DNA of 64,000 nt, from NCBI RefSeq assembly GCF_000377745.1, contig NZ_KB898706.1, positions 434,001-498,000 on the forward strand, in the 5' to 3' direction. The notes below the pieces were generated by a model. That model did not search any database and had not been told where the DNA came from. It saw only the letters and a program-made list of their open reading frames with translations. The DNA is from Gilvimarinus chinensis DSM 19667 (GTDB lineage Bacteria; Pseudomonadota; Gammaproteobacteria; Pseudomonadales; Cellvibrionaceae). This document shows, piece by piece, positions 44,927-54,768 of this stretch (position 1 is the first letter of the stretch; every line of letters starts with the position of its first letter). Both the position numbers and the translations under genes were made by a program.

Positions 44927-46858
44927 TCAGTGTGACCGTTCTGATGTCCGAGCATTTAAGGGTTTTGCGGCGCCATTTTTAAATTCAGCCCATATAGGCT
45001 CGCGGACAATTTGGCCGGCGTTGTTCAGCGTTAGTGTTCCGGTGGTGCCGAGCAGACGTGTTTGTGGTAATTCGCGCAACTGGGGAAGTCTTGGGTATAA
45101 ATGGTAGGCGTCTACGCCCATTGCATAAAGGCGTTGATAAGCCGCAGGCCCCCCCGCATATTTCTGGATGGCAAGTGCTTCGGGGCTGTCAGAAAAAAAC
45201 CACGGTAGAGTATTGAATCGAACCCCATTTAAGTCTCGATCATCGGTTGTGTCGGTGTTGCCATCAAATATTTGACTGGTGGCCAAAACCGGTAGTCCGC
45301 CGGCGTAATGAAAGGCGAGCGTGGGTTTGATTTGGCGCGCCTGGCTGGGGTTGGCAATCATAAATATGACATCTATGTCTTTGCGTCGTCGCGGTTCGAA
45401 CTCACTGTTGGTGTAAATGATCTGTCTCAGTTGGCGGTGTCGCTCTTCGCTTTGGCCGATCAGTAATGAGCGTTTAATGACGTCGGAGTAATCACCGGCA
45501 CCAATATAGCGGGTGTCAGTGACTATGCTGCCCCCCAGAGAGCTCCACTCCTCGGCGAAGGCATCAATGCTACGGCTCGCCCAATCAATATCCGGAGCAA
45601 TAATCATGGCTCGGCGGTAGCCCTGGCGGTGGGCAAAGCGGGCTATATCTTGCGCTTCGTCTTCTGGAGCAAGGCCAAACTGATAGAGCCGAGGCGAGAA
45701 TAATGCATTGATGGCTGTTTGGCTGGACGGTGGTGTTATACCTTCTGAACGCGGTTGGGTGGTCGGGGGGGCTTGGTTACTGAAATCTGTAGAAGCGGCC
45801 TCACTGTAATTTAGCGCCAATACTGGCGCGGTTAATGTTTGGCGAGTGTTTAGTAATTCAACGTTATCTTTATCGAGTGGGCCAACAATTATCTGAGCAC
45901 CTTCGGCCACGGCTTGATCATAAAGCTGGTTGATGTCTTTTTCGTGGGTGTCGTATTGAATAATTTCGGGGCGCAACCCTTTGGCGTCCTGGCTTAGATA
46001 GGCGGCTAAAAAGCCATCGCGCACAGCGGTGGCGGCTCCGGCTAATCGTCCGGTCTGTGGAAGCAATAGGGCGATTTTGCGGGGTTGTTGCTGGATGAGT
46101 TGATTGAGCAATTGTAAATCGCTGGGTAGCTCTGTACTGGCTGGATGGTAGGGCCAGCGTAACTGCCAAAGCTCCACGCGTTCCAGTTGTCGATTTAGGC
46201 TGGCGGTATTGTCACGGCTAATTTGCGCTAGCTGTGCCCAGCCTTGTAAGTCCCGGTCATCGCTTTGTTGGGCGAGGTGCGTCAGGTCCTCGCTGTGCAA
46301 GCTCATTAAATCCTGCCAAATGGCTTCGTTGTTAAGTTGTAGTTGATCAGAGCTGAGCAACTGCCCTAGCTGTATGCGGGTGTTAAGGCTCTGTTCGTAA
46401 TCGCCCAGTAAGGATTCGGTTTGGGCGCGGCGCTCCAAAATCAGCCTTTGGTCGGCGTGGGGCAACTGCGGCCAAAGGGCGGTTAAGCGTGAGTCAAACA
46501 AAATCTCGCTGGCGTCAAAATAGTCGCCGCTTGTCAAGGCCGCTTGGCTGGCATTACGCACATAGCGGACAAACATTGAATCGTTGAGGCGGGTGGAATC
46601 AAGGCTTTGAAGCAGGTTAAGGGCCCATGTGGGTTCGCTTTCTGCTAGTAATAACTCTGATGCCTGCAGGATATAGTCAGGCCGTTGGTTGGCAGGTGCT
46701 TCGCGGGCACTTTGCACTAATGCGCGTATTTGGGTTTCTAGTGCAGACTCGCTCAGCTCGCTTTCTGTGGGGCCTGGAGTTTGTAGTGAAGGCCCACTGC
46801 AGGCTGCAAGTAATGCGAGTAGTAAGGTTGAGGTTGTGCGAAAAAATCTAATGCCCAT
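44927..46858 (-). CDS. lpoA: Penicillin-binding protein activator LpoA (lipoprotein)
   Basis: This 643-residue outer-membrane lipoprotein stimulates PBP1A in peptidoglycan synthesis. The signal peptide carries lipobox LLAAC (Cys20). The N-terminal third is TPR-like helical (about 30-255). The rest is a periplasmic-binding-protein fold (KIALLLPQTGRLAGAATAVRDGFLAAYL, IIVGPLDKDNVELL, AMIIAPDIDWASRSIDAF). It is divergent from rsmI with 67 bp between start codons, exactly the lpoA/rsmI arrangement of E. coli (yraM/yraL). Confidence 0.94.
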   Translation of the reverse strand: MGIRFFRTTSTLLLALLAACSGPSLQTPGPTESELSESALETQIRALVQSAREAPANQRPDYILQASELLLAESEPTWALNLLQSLDSTRLNDSMFVRYVRNASQAALTSGDYFDASEILFDSRLTALWPQLPHADQRLILERRAQTESLLGDYEQSLNTRIQLGQLLSSDQLQLNNEAIWQDLMSLHSEDLTHLAQQSDDRDLQGWAQLAQISRDNTASLNRQLERVELWQLRWPYHPASTELPSDLQLLNQLIQQQPRKIALLLPQTGRLAGAATAVRDGFLAAYLSQDAKGLRPEIIQYDTHEKDINQLYDQAVAEGAQIIVGPLDKDNVELLNTRQTLTAPVLALNYSEAASTDFSNQAPPTTQPRSEGITPPSSQTAINALFSPRLYQFGLAPEDEAQDIARFAHRQGYRRAMIIAPDIDWASRSIDAFAEEWSSLGGSIVTDTRYIGAGDYSDVIKRSLLIGQSEERHRQLRQIIYTNSEFEPRRRKDIDVIFMIANPSQARQIKPTLAFHYAGGLPVLATSQIFDGNTDTTDDRDLNGVRFNTLPWFFSDSPEALAIQKYAGGPAAYQRLYAMGVDAYHLYPRLPQLRELPQTRLLGTTGTLTLNNAGQIVREPIWAEFKNGAAKPLNARTSERSH

Positions 46859-46925
46859 GAGCCAGCTCGTGTCGGTGGGGGTTCCGGGTAGTGGTAAACT
46901 GCCTGCTTTTGCTGCGGAGTTACTT

Positions 46926-47777
46926 ATGCAACATCAGTCGGGAGTCCTCTACGTGGTCGCCACCCCAATTGGTAATTTGGCGGATATGGTACCGCGTGCT
47001 GTCACTGTGCTCCAGATGGTAAATGTGATTGCCTGTGAAGATACTCGGCATAGCGCTCGCTTACTGCAACATTTTTCTATTGAAACCCCTTGCGTTGCTT
47101 ACCATGATCACAGTGATGACAAGCGCGTTGAGGCGCTGTTGAGTCGTTTACAGGCCGGTGATGATGTGGCTCTCATTTCCGATGCGGGTACGCCACTGGT
47201 GTCAGACCCTGGGTACCGGCTGGTTCGTCGCGTGCGTGAGCAGGGCGTGAAAGTAGTTCCGGTGCCTGGGGCGTGTGCATTTGTTGCGGCATTAAGTGCT
47301 GCAGGGCTGCCGTCGGATCGTTTTGTTTTTGAAGGTTTTTTGCCGGCCAAGCCGGGTGCCAGATTAAAGCAGTTGCAGTCTCTGTCCGCTGAGACTCGAA
47401 CGCTTATTTTTTACGAGGCTCCACATCGCGTGCTGGATTGTGTGCAGGATATGGTGAGGGCATTTGGCCCGGAACGCGAAGTGGTGCTTGCGCGTGAGCT
47501 GAGTAAAGCCTTTGAGACAATACATGGCGCGCCTGTTGCTGAGCTGGCGCGCTGGATAGAAGCCGACAGTAATCAGCAGCGGGGCGAAATAGTGTTGCTG
47601 GTGCGCGCCGCTTGCGGTAATGACGAGTCGTTAGACGACGAAGTTGTACGAACAATGGAAGTTTTGTTGGCCGAGTTACCCTTGAAGCAGGCTGCGCAGC
47701 TTGGTGCAAAATTAACCGGCTTGCGCAAAAACGAACTCTATCAGTGGGCTTTGGGTCGCCAGTCCGATAAAAGTTGA
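46926..47777 (+). CDS. rsmI: 16S rRNA (cytidine(1402)-2'-O)-methyltransferase
   Basis: This 283-residue SAM enzyme modifies C1402 in the ribosomal decoding centre. Motifs: LYVVATPIGNLADM at the start, ACEDTRHSARLLQHF, DDVALISDAGTPLVSDPGYRLV and VPVPGACAFVAALSAAGLP. ATG 46926 is chosen because GGAG lies 6 bp before it and the product begins as in the family. Upstream in-frame codons (46857 and earlier) run into the divergent lpoA gene. rnpB follows directly. Confidence 0.94.
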   Translation: MQHQSGVLYVVATPIGNLADMVPRAVTVLQMVNVIACEDTRHSARLLQHFSIETPCVAYHDHSDDKRVEALLSRLQAGDDVALISDAGTPLVSDPGYRLVRRVREQGVKVVPVPGACAFVAALSAAGLPSDRFVFEGFLPAKPGARLKQLQSLSAETRTLIFYEAPHRVLDCVQDMVRAFGPEREVVLARELSKAFETIHGAPVAELARWIEADSNQQRGEIVLLVRAACGNDESLDDEVVRTMEVLLAELPLKQAAQLGAKLTGLRKNELYQWALGRQSDKS

Positions 47778-47792
47778 GTAACAGCTTTTTAC

Positions 47793-47820
47793 TTGACTTT
47801 CTATCTGGGCAGGTTATCTT
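47793..47820 (+). promoter_or_regulatory. Sigma-70 promoter of rnpB
   Basis: TTGACT (47793-47798) and TATCTT (47815-47820) are separated by 16 bp. The predicted transcription start falls at about 47828-47830, exactly where the RNase P RNA begins. Confidence 0.75.
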
Positions 47821-47828
47821 TTGCGCTC

Positions 47829-48172
<344 letters not shown>

Positions 48173-48391
48173 ATTATTTCCTCATGATATTCCGCAATGG
48201 TCTATCACTCCTCTTTTGTTAACTCTAAACAATCCCTTACTTAAAGTAACTTCTTAAGAGTTTGCCGTATCTCTTTGTAATTTATTGTTTTAATGCTTTC
48301 CTGTGCCTCGCATTGATCGCTTGATGTGTGCTGTTTGTCTGCCTTTACCTGCTTTTTTGTGAATTTTAACGGCAATTTCGCTACCGCTTGC
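48173..48391. other. Intergenic region between rnpB and the mra promoter
   Basis: This AT-rich stretch of about 220 bp has no convincing gene. A minus-strand 61-codon open frame (48241-48426) crosses it but would start inside the mra promoter and has no recognisable product. No clear intrinsic terminator for rnpB is seen. Confidence 0.6.
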
Positions 48392-48419
48392 TTGACTTTG
48401 CCTGTCTCCGATTTATAGT
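48392..48419 (+). promoter_or_regulatory. Pmra: sigma-70 promoter of the mra/dcw cluster
   Basis: TTGACT (48392-48397) and TATAGT (48414-48419) are separated by 16 bp, a near-consensus promoter 70 bp before mraZ. Transcription should start around 48425-48427, just before the GTGG repeat array. Confidence 0.8.
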
Positions 48420-48427
48420 GTGTCAAT

Positions 48428-48461
48428 GTGGTGAAAAGTGGGTATTAGTGGTTTTTTGTGG
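48428..48461 (+). promoter_or_regulatory. MraZ operator: four GTGG direct repeats with 10-bp period
   Basis: GTGG occurs at 48428, 48438, 48448 and 48458, exactly 10 bp apart and so on one face of the helix. MraZ in E. coli binds TGGG-type direct repeats with 5-bp spacers downstream of its own promoter. The arrangement here is the same, with one more copy than in E. coli. The binding itself is inferred. Confidence 0.8.
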
Positions 48462-48488
48462 AATAGCCAACCCTTCAAGTGGTGAATT

Positions 48489-48929
48489 GTGTTAACTGGT
48501 AACTATGCCATCAATATGGACGCCAAAGGGCGCATGGCCATACCTACTCGAGCAAGAGAAGAGTTGGTAGAGCTTTGTGGCGGCCGTTTAGTGGTGACCG
48601 CACACACTCAAGACCCCTGCGTTCTTATTTACCCTGAGCCGCGTTGGCAAGAAGTTTTGCCTGGTATTCAGGCCCTGCCCAGCATGAATAGTGCGGCGCG
48701 CCGAGTGCAGCGCTTATTGATTGGGCATGCCTGTCCGATGGAAATGGATGGCAATGGCAGGATATTGGTGCCGCCCACGCTGCGGTCTCGAGCCAATTTA
48801 GATAAAAAGCTCATGCTTGCTGGTGTGGGCGATAAATTAGAGCTTTGGGATGAGGATACCTGGACGACCTTGATGCAAGGGACGTCTGACGACGAAATTC
48901 CTGAACAGCTGGAAACACTGGACTTCTAA
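48489..48929 (+). CDS. mraZ: Transcriptional regulator / division-cluster protein MraZ
   Basis: This 146-residue protein has two AbrB-like SpoVT domains, with the paired motif in [17 protein letters not shown] (residues ~9-26) and [17 protein letters not shown] (residues ~84-100). MraZ forms ring-shaped oligomers and represses its own dcw cluster. The GTG at 48489 follows AAGTGGTG. It is the first gene of the cluster, 5 bp before rsmH. Confidence 0.95.
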   Translation: MLTGNYAINMDAKGRMAIPTRAREELVELCGGRLVVTAHTQDPCVLIYPEPRWQEVLPGIQALPSMNSAARRVQRLLIGHACPMEMDGNGRILVPPTLRSRANLDKKLMLAGVGDKLELWDEDTWTTLMQGTSDDEIPEQLETLDF

Positions 48930-48934
48930 TTATT

Positions 48935-49867
48935 ATGGATGCTCAGCCACACATAACCGTGCTCGAACAAGAGGCGGTGGACGCTCTCGTGGTAGATGCC
49001 GCAGGCTTTTATGTGGATGGCACATTTGGCCGCGGTGGTCATAGCGCGCGCATTCTTCAGGGCTTGAGTCCGGCAGGTCGCCTATTGGCATTTGACAAAG
49101 ATGTAGCCGCTATAGACGTTGCCAGCCAGCGCTTTTCGGCAGACTCACGTTTTCAGATCGTGCATGACAGCTTCGCTACCCTAAGCAATCAAATCGAGGC
49201 TTTAGGGATGGTCGGCAAAGTCAGTGGTGTGTTGTTGGATTTAGGGGTTTCGTCTCCTCAACTGGACGAGGCGGAGCGCGGTTTCAGTTTTTTACACGAT
49301 GGCCCACTGGATATGCGTATGGATCAGACTCGGGGCGTCAGTGCCGCTGAGTGGGTAAATACCGCCGAGGAATCCGAGCTGGCCCGGGTAATGAAAGACT
49401 ACGGCGAAGAACGCTTTGCCAAACGTATGGCCCGCGCTCTGGTGGCTGAGCGCAACAAGGCGCCCATTGAACGCACCGGCAGGTTGGCGCACATATTAAA
49501 AGAGGCCAATCCCGCATGGGAGAAAGGTAAGCACCCGGCGACACGGGCGTTTCAGGGTATCCGTATCCACATTAATAACGAACTGGGTGATCTGGAGGCC
49601 GTACTGCAACAGGCGCTAGAAGTTTTGGCGGTGGGCGGTAGGTTGGTGGTCATTAGCTTTCACTCACTGGAAGATCGATTAGTAAAGCGTTTTATTCGTC
49701 GGCAAGAGAAGGGCGACCCAATACCCCGGGGCGTGCCGGTGATGGATAGTCAGCTCAACAAACGCTTAAAAAGCCATTCAAAAGCAATTAAAGCGGGTTC
49801 AGAAGAGCTGGGTAATAACATCCGCTCGCGCAGTGCGGTAATGCGCATTGCCGAGAAAATTGCCTGA
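48935..49867 (+). CDS. rsmH: 16S rRNA (cytosine(1402)-N4)-methyltransferase
   Basis: This 310-residue SAM methyltransferase (MraW) acts on the same base as RsmI. Motifs are [10 protein letters not shown] (28-37), [46 protein letters not shown] and [17 protein letters not shown]. The gene is second in the dcw cluster. Its stop lies 7 bp before the ftsL ATG. Both methyltransferases for C1402 are therefore encoded within 3 kb. Confidence 0.97.
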   Translation: MDAQPHITVLEQEAVDALVVDAAGFYVDGTFGRGGHSARILQGLSPAGRLLAFDKDVAAIDVASQRFSADSRFQIVHDSFATLSNQIEALGMVGKVSGVLLDLGVSSPQLDEAERGFSFLHDGPLDMRMDQTRGVSAAEWVNTAEESELARVMKDYGEERFAKRMARALVAERNKAPIERTGRLAHILKEANPAWEKGKHPATRAFQGIRIHINNELGDLEAVLQQALEVLAVGGRLVVISFHSLEDRLVKRFIRRQEKGDPIPRGVPVMDSQLNKRLKSHSKAIKAGSEELGNNIRSRSAVMRIAEKIA

Positions 49868-49874
49868 AGTGTCG

Positions 49875-50162
49875 ATGAATAAGCCGGGGCGTGGGCCGTT
49901 AGTGTTGGTAGTGGCGTTGTGGAGCGCCTGCGTAGTTTCCGCTCTGGCGGTAGTCAGTGTGACCCAACAAGTGCGGCGCAACATCGATGAGCTGGAATCC
50001 CTACGGCGTGAGTCGGCCGAGCTGCAAGTGCAGTGGGGGCAGTATTTACTCGAGCAGAGTACCTGGGCGTCTTATTCCCGGGTGGAAGCAAAGGCGCGGC
50101 GCGAGCTGAATATGCACGTGCCGCAGGTGGAACAAATAATTTTGATTGATAAGGAACCTTAG
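49875..50162 (+). CDS. ftsL: Cell division protein FtsL
   Basis: This 95-residue bitopic membrane protein has one transmembrane helix (LVLVVALWSACVVSALAVVSV) and a periplasmic leucine-zipper coiled coil (RRNIDELESLRRESAELQVQWG). FtsL joins FtsB and FtsQ in the divisome and activates FtsW/FtsI. ATG 49875 is preferred. A GTG two codons upstream is an alternative. It abuts ftsI directly. Confidence 0.93.
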   Translation: MNKPGRGPLVLVVALWSACVVSALAVVSVTQQVRRNIDELESLRRESAELQVQWGQYLLEQSTWASYSRVEAKARRELNMHVPQVEQIILIDKEP

Positions 50163-51902
50163 GTGCAGCATCTGACGTTAAAGTCATGGCGGTTATACAG
50201 CGTAGTGTTGGCTATGCTGGTGCTTGCTGCGCTGCTGATTTGGCGTATTGCCTCGCTGCAGGTGCTGCCCGATACAGACCGGGGTTATCAGTTTTTGCAA
50301 GGCCAGGGCGATGCCCGCACCATTCGCACAGAGCCCATCAGTGCCTACCGTGGCGTCATTACCGATCGCAATGGCGAGCCTTTAGCGGTCAGTACACCGG
50401 TAGAATCCATCTGGGCCAACCCCCAAATTTTATTGCAAAACCCTAAAGACTGGGGCCGCTTGGCGCAGGCTTTAGGGTGGAAAAAAGCGGAGCTTGAGAG
50501 CCGATTAACACGCTACTCCGGCAAAGAGTTTGTTTACCTGGAGCGTCACTTACCGCCCCAAGAGGCCGCTGCAATTATCGGCCTGGGTGTGGATGGCGTG
50601 TACACCCAAAGAGAATATCGACGCTATTACCCGGCTGGCGAAGTGGCTGCACATATCGTTGGCATGACGGATATTGATGATCGTGGACAGGAAGGCATGG
50701 AGCTGGCGTACGATGCCTGGCTGGCCGGTGAGAGTGGCGCTAAACAGGTATTAAAAGACTTGCGTGGGCGCACCGTAAAAGAGCTTGGTTTGATTCAGTC
50801 GGCTCGCAGCGGTCGTCCCTTGGCGCTGAGTATCGATCTGCGTTTGCAGTATCTGGCGCACCGCGAATTGAAAAAGGCGGTGCAAGAGTTTGGCGCTAAG
50901 GCCGGTTCGGTAGTGGTGCTGGATGTGCGCACCGGTGAAGTGCTGGCTATGGTTAATCAGCCTTCTTATAACCCTAATGACCGCACCAGTATTCACCCGG
51001 CCAGTTTGCGAAACCGGGCGTTGACCGATGTGTTTGAGCCGGGCTCTACCATGAAGCCTTTGGCCGTGTTGGCGGCACTGGAAAGTGGCAAGTTTCATCC
51101 TTATTCGGTTATCGATACGACGCCTGGCTATGTTCAGGTGGGGCGTAAAACCTTGCTGGATCCCGTCAATTACGGCGAGTTGGATTTAACGCGCATCATC
51201 GCCAAATCCAGCCAAGTAGGGATGACCAAAATGGCACTTGCCATGGAGCCCAATTTAATTCGCGATATGTATTACCGCTTGGGTTTGGGGCAGGGCACGG
51301 GCACGGGTTTCCCTGGTGAGGCCGTAGGAGTCTTGCCATCGTACACCAAGTGGAAGCCTATTCAGCGCGCCACCTATGCCTTTGGGTACGGCTTGAACTT
51401 AACGGTATTGCAGTTGGCGCATGCCTACGCAGTGCTGGCCAGTGATGGTGAACAGCGGCCGGTGTCGTTACTGCGTAATGAGGAAGAGCCAGTTGCCGGG
51501 CAAAAAATAGTTGATAGTGAATACACTAGCGCGGTGATGAAGATGCTGCGCAAAGTTGTCAGCATGCAAGGAACGGGTAGTCGTGCCAAGGTAGAGGCCT
51601 ATCCTGTGGCAGGCAAAACCGGTACGGCTCACAAAGCGGATGCCGGCGGTTATGCGGATAATCGCTATATTGGCTCCTTCGTGGGCGTGGCCCCAGCGGA
51701 TCATCCCGACATTGTGGTCGCGGTAATGATTGACGAGCCAAACGACTCGAAATATCACGGTGGTCAAGTTGCTGCGCCGGTGTTCTCCAGTGTGACCGAA
51801 GGCGCTTTGCGTTTACTGCAAGAGCCTCCGCGTTCCGCGCCCAACCGGTTAACGGTGAGAAAAAGAGAGCCGGGCGATCAGGTGGTGGGGGTGACACTAT
51901 GA
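50163..51902 (+). CDS. ftsI: Septal peptidoglycan transpeptidase FtsI (PBP3)
   Basis: This 579-residue class B penicillin-binding protein has a transmembrane helix (12-29), a PBP dimer/pedestal domain (about 55-205) and a transpeptidase domain. The nucleophile is S295 in EPGSTMKP. The third motif is KTG at 485-487. The second motif is SSQ (349-351) instead of the usual SSN. The codon is CAA at 51213-51215. The GTG start follows AAGGA. It overlaps murE by 4 bp (ATGA). Confidence 0.96.
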   Translation: MQHLTLKSWRLYSVVLAMLVLAALLIWRIASLQVLPDTDRGYQFLQGQGDARTIRTEPISAYRGVITDRNGEPLAVSTPVESIWANPQILLQNPKDWGRLAQALGWKKAELESRLTRYSGKEFVYLERHLPPQEAAAIIGLGVDGVYTQREYRRYYPAGEVAAHIVGMTDIDDRGQEGMELAYDAWLAGESGAKQVLKDLRGRTVKELGLIQSARSGRPLALSIDLRLQYLAHRELKKAVQEFGAKAGSVVVLDVRTGEVLAMVNQPSYNPNDRTSIHPASLRNRALTDVFEPGSTMKPLAVLAALESGKFHPYSVIDTTPGYVQVGRKTLLDPVNYGELDLTRIIAKSSQVGMTKMALAMEPNLIRDMYYRLGLGQGTGTGFPGEAVGVLPSYTKWKPIQRATYAFGYGLNLTVLQLAHAYAVLASDGEQRPVSLLRNEEEPVAGQKIVDSEYTSAVMKMLRKVVSMQGTGSRAKVEAYPVAGKTGTAHKADAGGYADNRYIGSFVGVAPADHPDIVVAVMIDEPNDSKYHGGQVAAPVFSSVTEGALRLLQEPPRSAPNRLTVRKREPGDQVVGVTL

Positions 51903-53395
51903 GCGCCGCCATAAGCCTGGGTGCATTAACTCAACAAACGGACGCTTCATGGGCGTCCGTGCCCGTATCGGGTATTACGTCCGACAGCCGCCAGGTGCGT
52001 AGCGGAGATGTTTTCGTTGCCTTGCAGGGCGGGCGTGTAAATGGCGCCGAATTTATAGATGATGCCGTTAAAGCAGGCGCTGTCGCCGTAATGGTCGATA
52101 GCGAGGCTGCTTTTAGCTACCGAGGGGCTGTGCCCGTCGTTCACATTAAGTCGCTCAATAAGCATTTAAGCGAGATTGCCGGACGGTTTTATGGTGATCC
52201 CAGTGCGTCGTTGGATGTGGTTGGTATTACCGGCACCAACGGTAAAACCACCACTGCCTTGTTAACGGCCCAACTATTACAAAAGCTTGGCCGCAAAGCG
52301 GCGGTGATGGGTACGTTAGGCTATGGCTTAATGCAAAGCGAGCTGTCGGCCACAGGCTTTACTACCCCAGACCCGATTACAGCTCAGCGTGCGCTCAGGT
52401 TACTGCGCGAGCAAGGCGCTGATACCTTGGCGATGGAAGTTTCTTCTCACGCGCTGGCGCAGCACCGAGTTCGTCATGTAGCAATCGATACCGGTGTGTT
52501 TACCAATCTGTCTCATGATCATCTGGATTTTCACGGTGATTTAAAAGCGTACGGCAAAGCCAAAGCGCGTCTGCTTAAGGCGCGGGGTCTTCAGCACGCC
52601 ATTATTAATCGCGACGACCCCTGGTGTAAGTCGCTGCTGAAAAAGACTGATGATTTAAAGGTGGTGCTCAGCTATTCACTATCATCCCCCAAGGCCGACG
52701 TTTATTTTGATGAGATTGAGTATCGTGCTGATGGCATAAGAGCGGTGGTTTGCGTTAATGCTGAGCGCGCCCGTATTCAATCGGACCTGGTGGGAGACTT
52801 CAACGCCAGCAATCTTCTTGCGGCTATTTCCATTGCGTATGTGCGCGGTTATAGCCTTGCCGACATTTGTGCGGAGGTGGAAAAGTTAGCGCCAGCTCCA
52901 GGCCGAATGGAACAAGTGCGTATTGCTGCTGCGCAAGAGATTCAGGTCGTGGTGGATTACGCTCATACCCCCGATGCTTTGGTGAAAGCGCTGCGCGCAT
53001 TACGCCGCCATACCAAGGGCAGTATATGGTGTGTGTTTGGTTGCGGTGGTGACCGCGATCCAGACAAGCGCCCGGTCATGGGGCGAGTAGCGGAAAAGTC
53101 TGCCGACTATGTGTTGGTTACCAACGATAATCCGCGCAGTGAAAACCCAGCGGACATTGCCAGTCAAATTGTGCGCGGTATGCACAATCCTGAGCGTTGT
53201 TTGATTATTCCCGAGCGTGACAAAGCAATTGCTTTAGCTGTGCAGCAAGCGGCCGCTGGCGATGCGGTGCTGTTGGCTGGCAAGGGGCACGAGCAAGTAC
53301 AGCAATTTGCCGAGCGCGAATTACCGTTTAGTGATGTTGAACAGGCATTAAAAGCGCTTGAAGTGCGTCTGCAAAAAAGCGGGGGCATCGCATGA
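51899..53395 (+). CDS. murE: UDP-MurNAc-L-Ala-D-Glu:meso-diaminopimelate ligase
   Basis: This 498-residue Mur ligase adds the third residue of the peptidoglycan stem. The ATP loop ITGTNGKTT, a later VDYAHTPDAL and the DNPR signature (TNDNPRSENPADI) for meso-diaminopimelate are present, so the wall is DAP-type. The start overlaps ftsI and the end overlaps murF, each by ATGA. Confidence 0.97.
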   Translation: MSAAISLGALTQQTDASWASVPVSGITSDSRQVRSGDVFVALQGGRVNGAEFIDDAVKAGAVAVMVDSEAAFSYRGAVPVVHIKSLNKHLSEIAGRFYGDPSASLDVVGITGTNGKTTTALLTAQLLQKLGRKAAVMGTLGYGLMQSELSATGFTTPDPITAQRALRLLREQGADTLAMEVSSHALAQHRVRHVAIDTGVFTNLSHDHLDFHGDLKAYGKAKARLLKARGLQHAIINRDDPWCKSLLKKTDDLKVVLSYSLSSPKADVYFDEIEYRADGIRAVVCVNAERARIQSDLVGDFNASNLLAAISIAYVRGYSLADICAEVEKLAPAPGRMEQVRIAAAQEIQVVVDYAHTPDALVKALRALRRHTKGSIWCVFGCGGDRDPDKRPVMGRVAEKSADYVLVTNDNPRSENPADIASQIVRGMHNPERCLIIPERDKAIALAVQQAAAGDAVLLAGKGHEQVQQFAERELPFSDVEQALKALEVRLQKSGGIA

Positions 53396-54768
53396 TCGGT
53401 GAAATGTCGATACAGCAATTGGTGAGCGAGTTTTCTTCTGATATCACCACGGTAAAAACAGCGGACTCAGCATCGTTTCGCCAGGTTTGCACAGATTCAC
53501 GCAAGCTGGCGCAAGGCGATTTTTTTGTTGCCTTACGTGGCCCCAATTTTGATGGGCATGCATTTCTAGCGCAGGCTAAAAATGTTGGTGCGGTCGGCGC
53601 TTTGGTCGATAGCATCGCGCAAGACTGCGATCTGCCGCAACTGCAAGTCGACGATACAGTGCTGGGTTTAGGTGAAATGGCGCGTGTTAATCGCAGCCGT
53701 TTTCATCGGCCTGTTATTGCGATTACCGGTTCAAGCGGTAAAACATCTGTACGCACAATGGTGGATGGCATTTTGCGCTGTGAAGGTGAAGTGTTGGCCA
53801 CGCAAGGCAACTTGAATAATCACATTGGTGTGCCATTAACGTTGCTGAACCTTACCGGTGATGAGCGCTACGCCGTCATTGAAATGGGCGCGAGCGGTAT
53901 TGGCGAAATCGCCTATTTGTGCAGCTTGGCCCTGCCCGATGTGGCTGTGGTTAACAATGTGATGGCGGCACACCTTGAGGGTTTTGGTTCTCTGGAAGGG
54001 GTGGCTGAAGCCAAAGGTGAAATTTATCAGGGGGTCAAAGAAGACGGTTGTTGCGTTGTCAATCTAGACGATCAATTCTCCGCGCAATGGTTAAACGAGT
54101 TGCACGGTCGCAAACGATTAACCTTTTCCCTACATCAGAAAAACGCCGATTGCTACGCAGAGAATCTTGCCGTGCAAGGGCGTCAGCAAACGTTTGATTT
54201 AATGCTCGCAGGGCGCCGTTTGCCAGTGAAGTTACAAATGCTGGGTGAGCACAATGTGAGAAACGCTATGGCGGCGGCGTGTTGCGCTTATGCGGTAGGT
54301 GCCAGTGATGAGTCCATTATTGAGGGGCTGGCTGGTTTCACCTCCGTGGCGGGTCGCATGAAGCACCTGTCAGGGCCTTGCGGCAGCACCATTATAGACG
54401 ATGCCTATAACGCCAATCCCGGCTCGGTTAGGGCGGCCATTGACGTGTTGGCGCTAACCTCGGGTACCAGGGTCCTGGTGCTGGGCGATATGGCCGAGTT
54501 GGGTGAAGAGAGCTATCTGATGCATGCCGAAATTGGCACTTATGCTTCGGCAAAAAATGTCCAGCTCTTATTGACTCACGGTGCTTTAGCGCAAACGATC
54601 GGTGACCACTTTGATGGCCCGAGTAAGCACTTTGACGATCAGCAAAAACTGATTGAGCACTTATTAACAGTTATTACGGAAAGCGACTGTACCGTTTTGA
54701 TCAAAGGTTCCCGCAGCGCCCGAATGGATCGTGTTGTCAGCGCCTTAACCTGTAAGGAGAAATCCTGA
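53392..54768 (+). CDS. murF: UDP-MurNAc-tripeptide:D-Ala-D-Ala ligase
   Basis: This 458-residue Mur ligase completes the UDP-MurNAc-pentapeptide. It shows the ATP loop ITGSSGKTSVRTM, the NLNNHIGVPLTLL segment, the EMGASGIGEIAYL motif and DDAYNANPGSVRAAID. It overlaps murE by 4 bp and abuts mraY with no gap. Confidence 0.97.
   Translation: MIGEMSIQQLVSEFSSDITTVKTADSASFRQVCTDSRKLAQGDFFVALRGPNFDGHAFLAQAKNVGAVGALVDSIAQDCDLPQLQVDDTVLGLGEMARVNRSRFHRPVIAITGSSGKTSVRTMVDGILRCEGEVLATQGNLNNHIGVPLTLLNLTGDERYAVIEMGASGIGEIAYLCSLALPDVAVVNNVMAAHLEGFGSLEGVAEAKGEIYQGVKEDGCCVVNLDDQFSAQWLNELHGRKRLTFSLHQKNADCYAENLAVQGRQQTFDLMLAGRRLPVKLQMLGEHNVRNAMAAACCAYAVGASDESIIEGLAGFTSVAGRMKHLSGPCGSTIIDDAYNANPGSVRAAIDVLALTSGTRVLVLGDMAELGEESYLMHAEIGTYASAKNVQLLLTHGALAQTIGDHFDGPSKHFDDQQKLIEHLLTVITESDCTVLIKGSRSARMDRVVSALTCKEKS

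Noticed and set aside
48241-48426. Minus-strand 61-codon open frame between rnpB and mraZ
   Set aside because: It would start inside the mra promoter, has no ribosome site I can see, and gives a Lys-rich product expected from AT-rich sequence.
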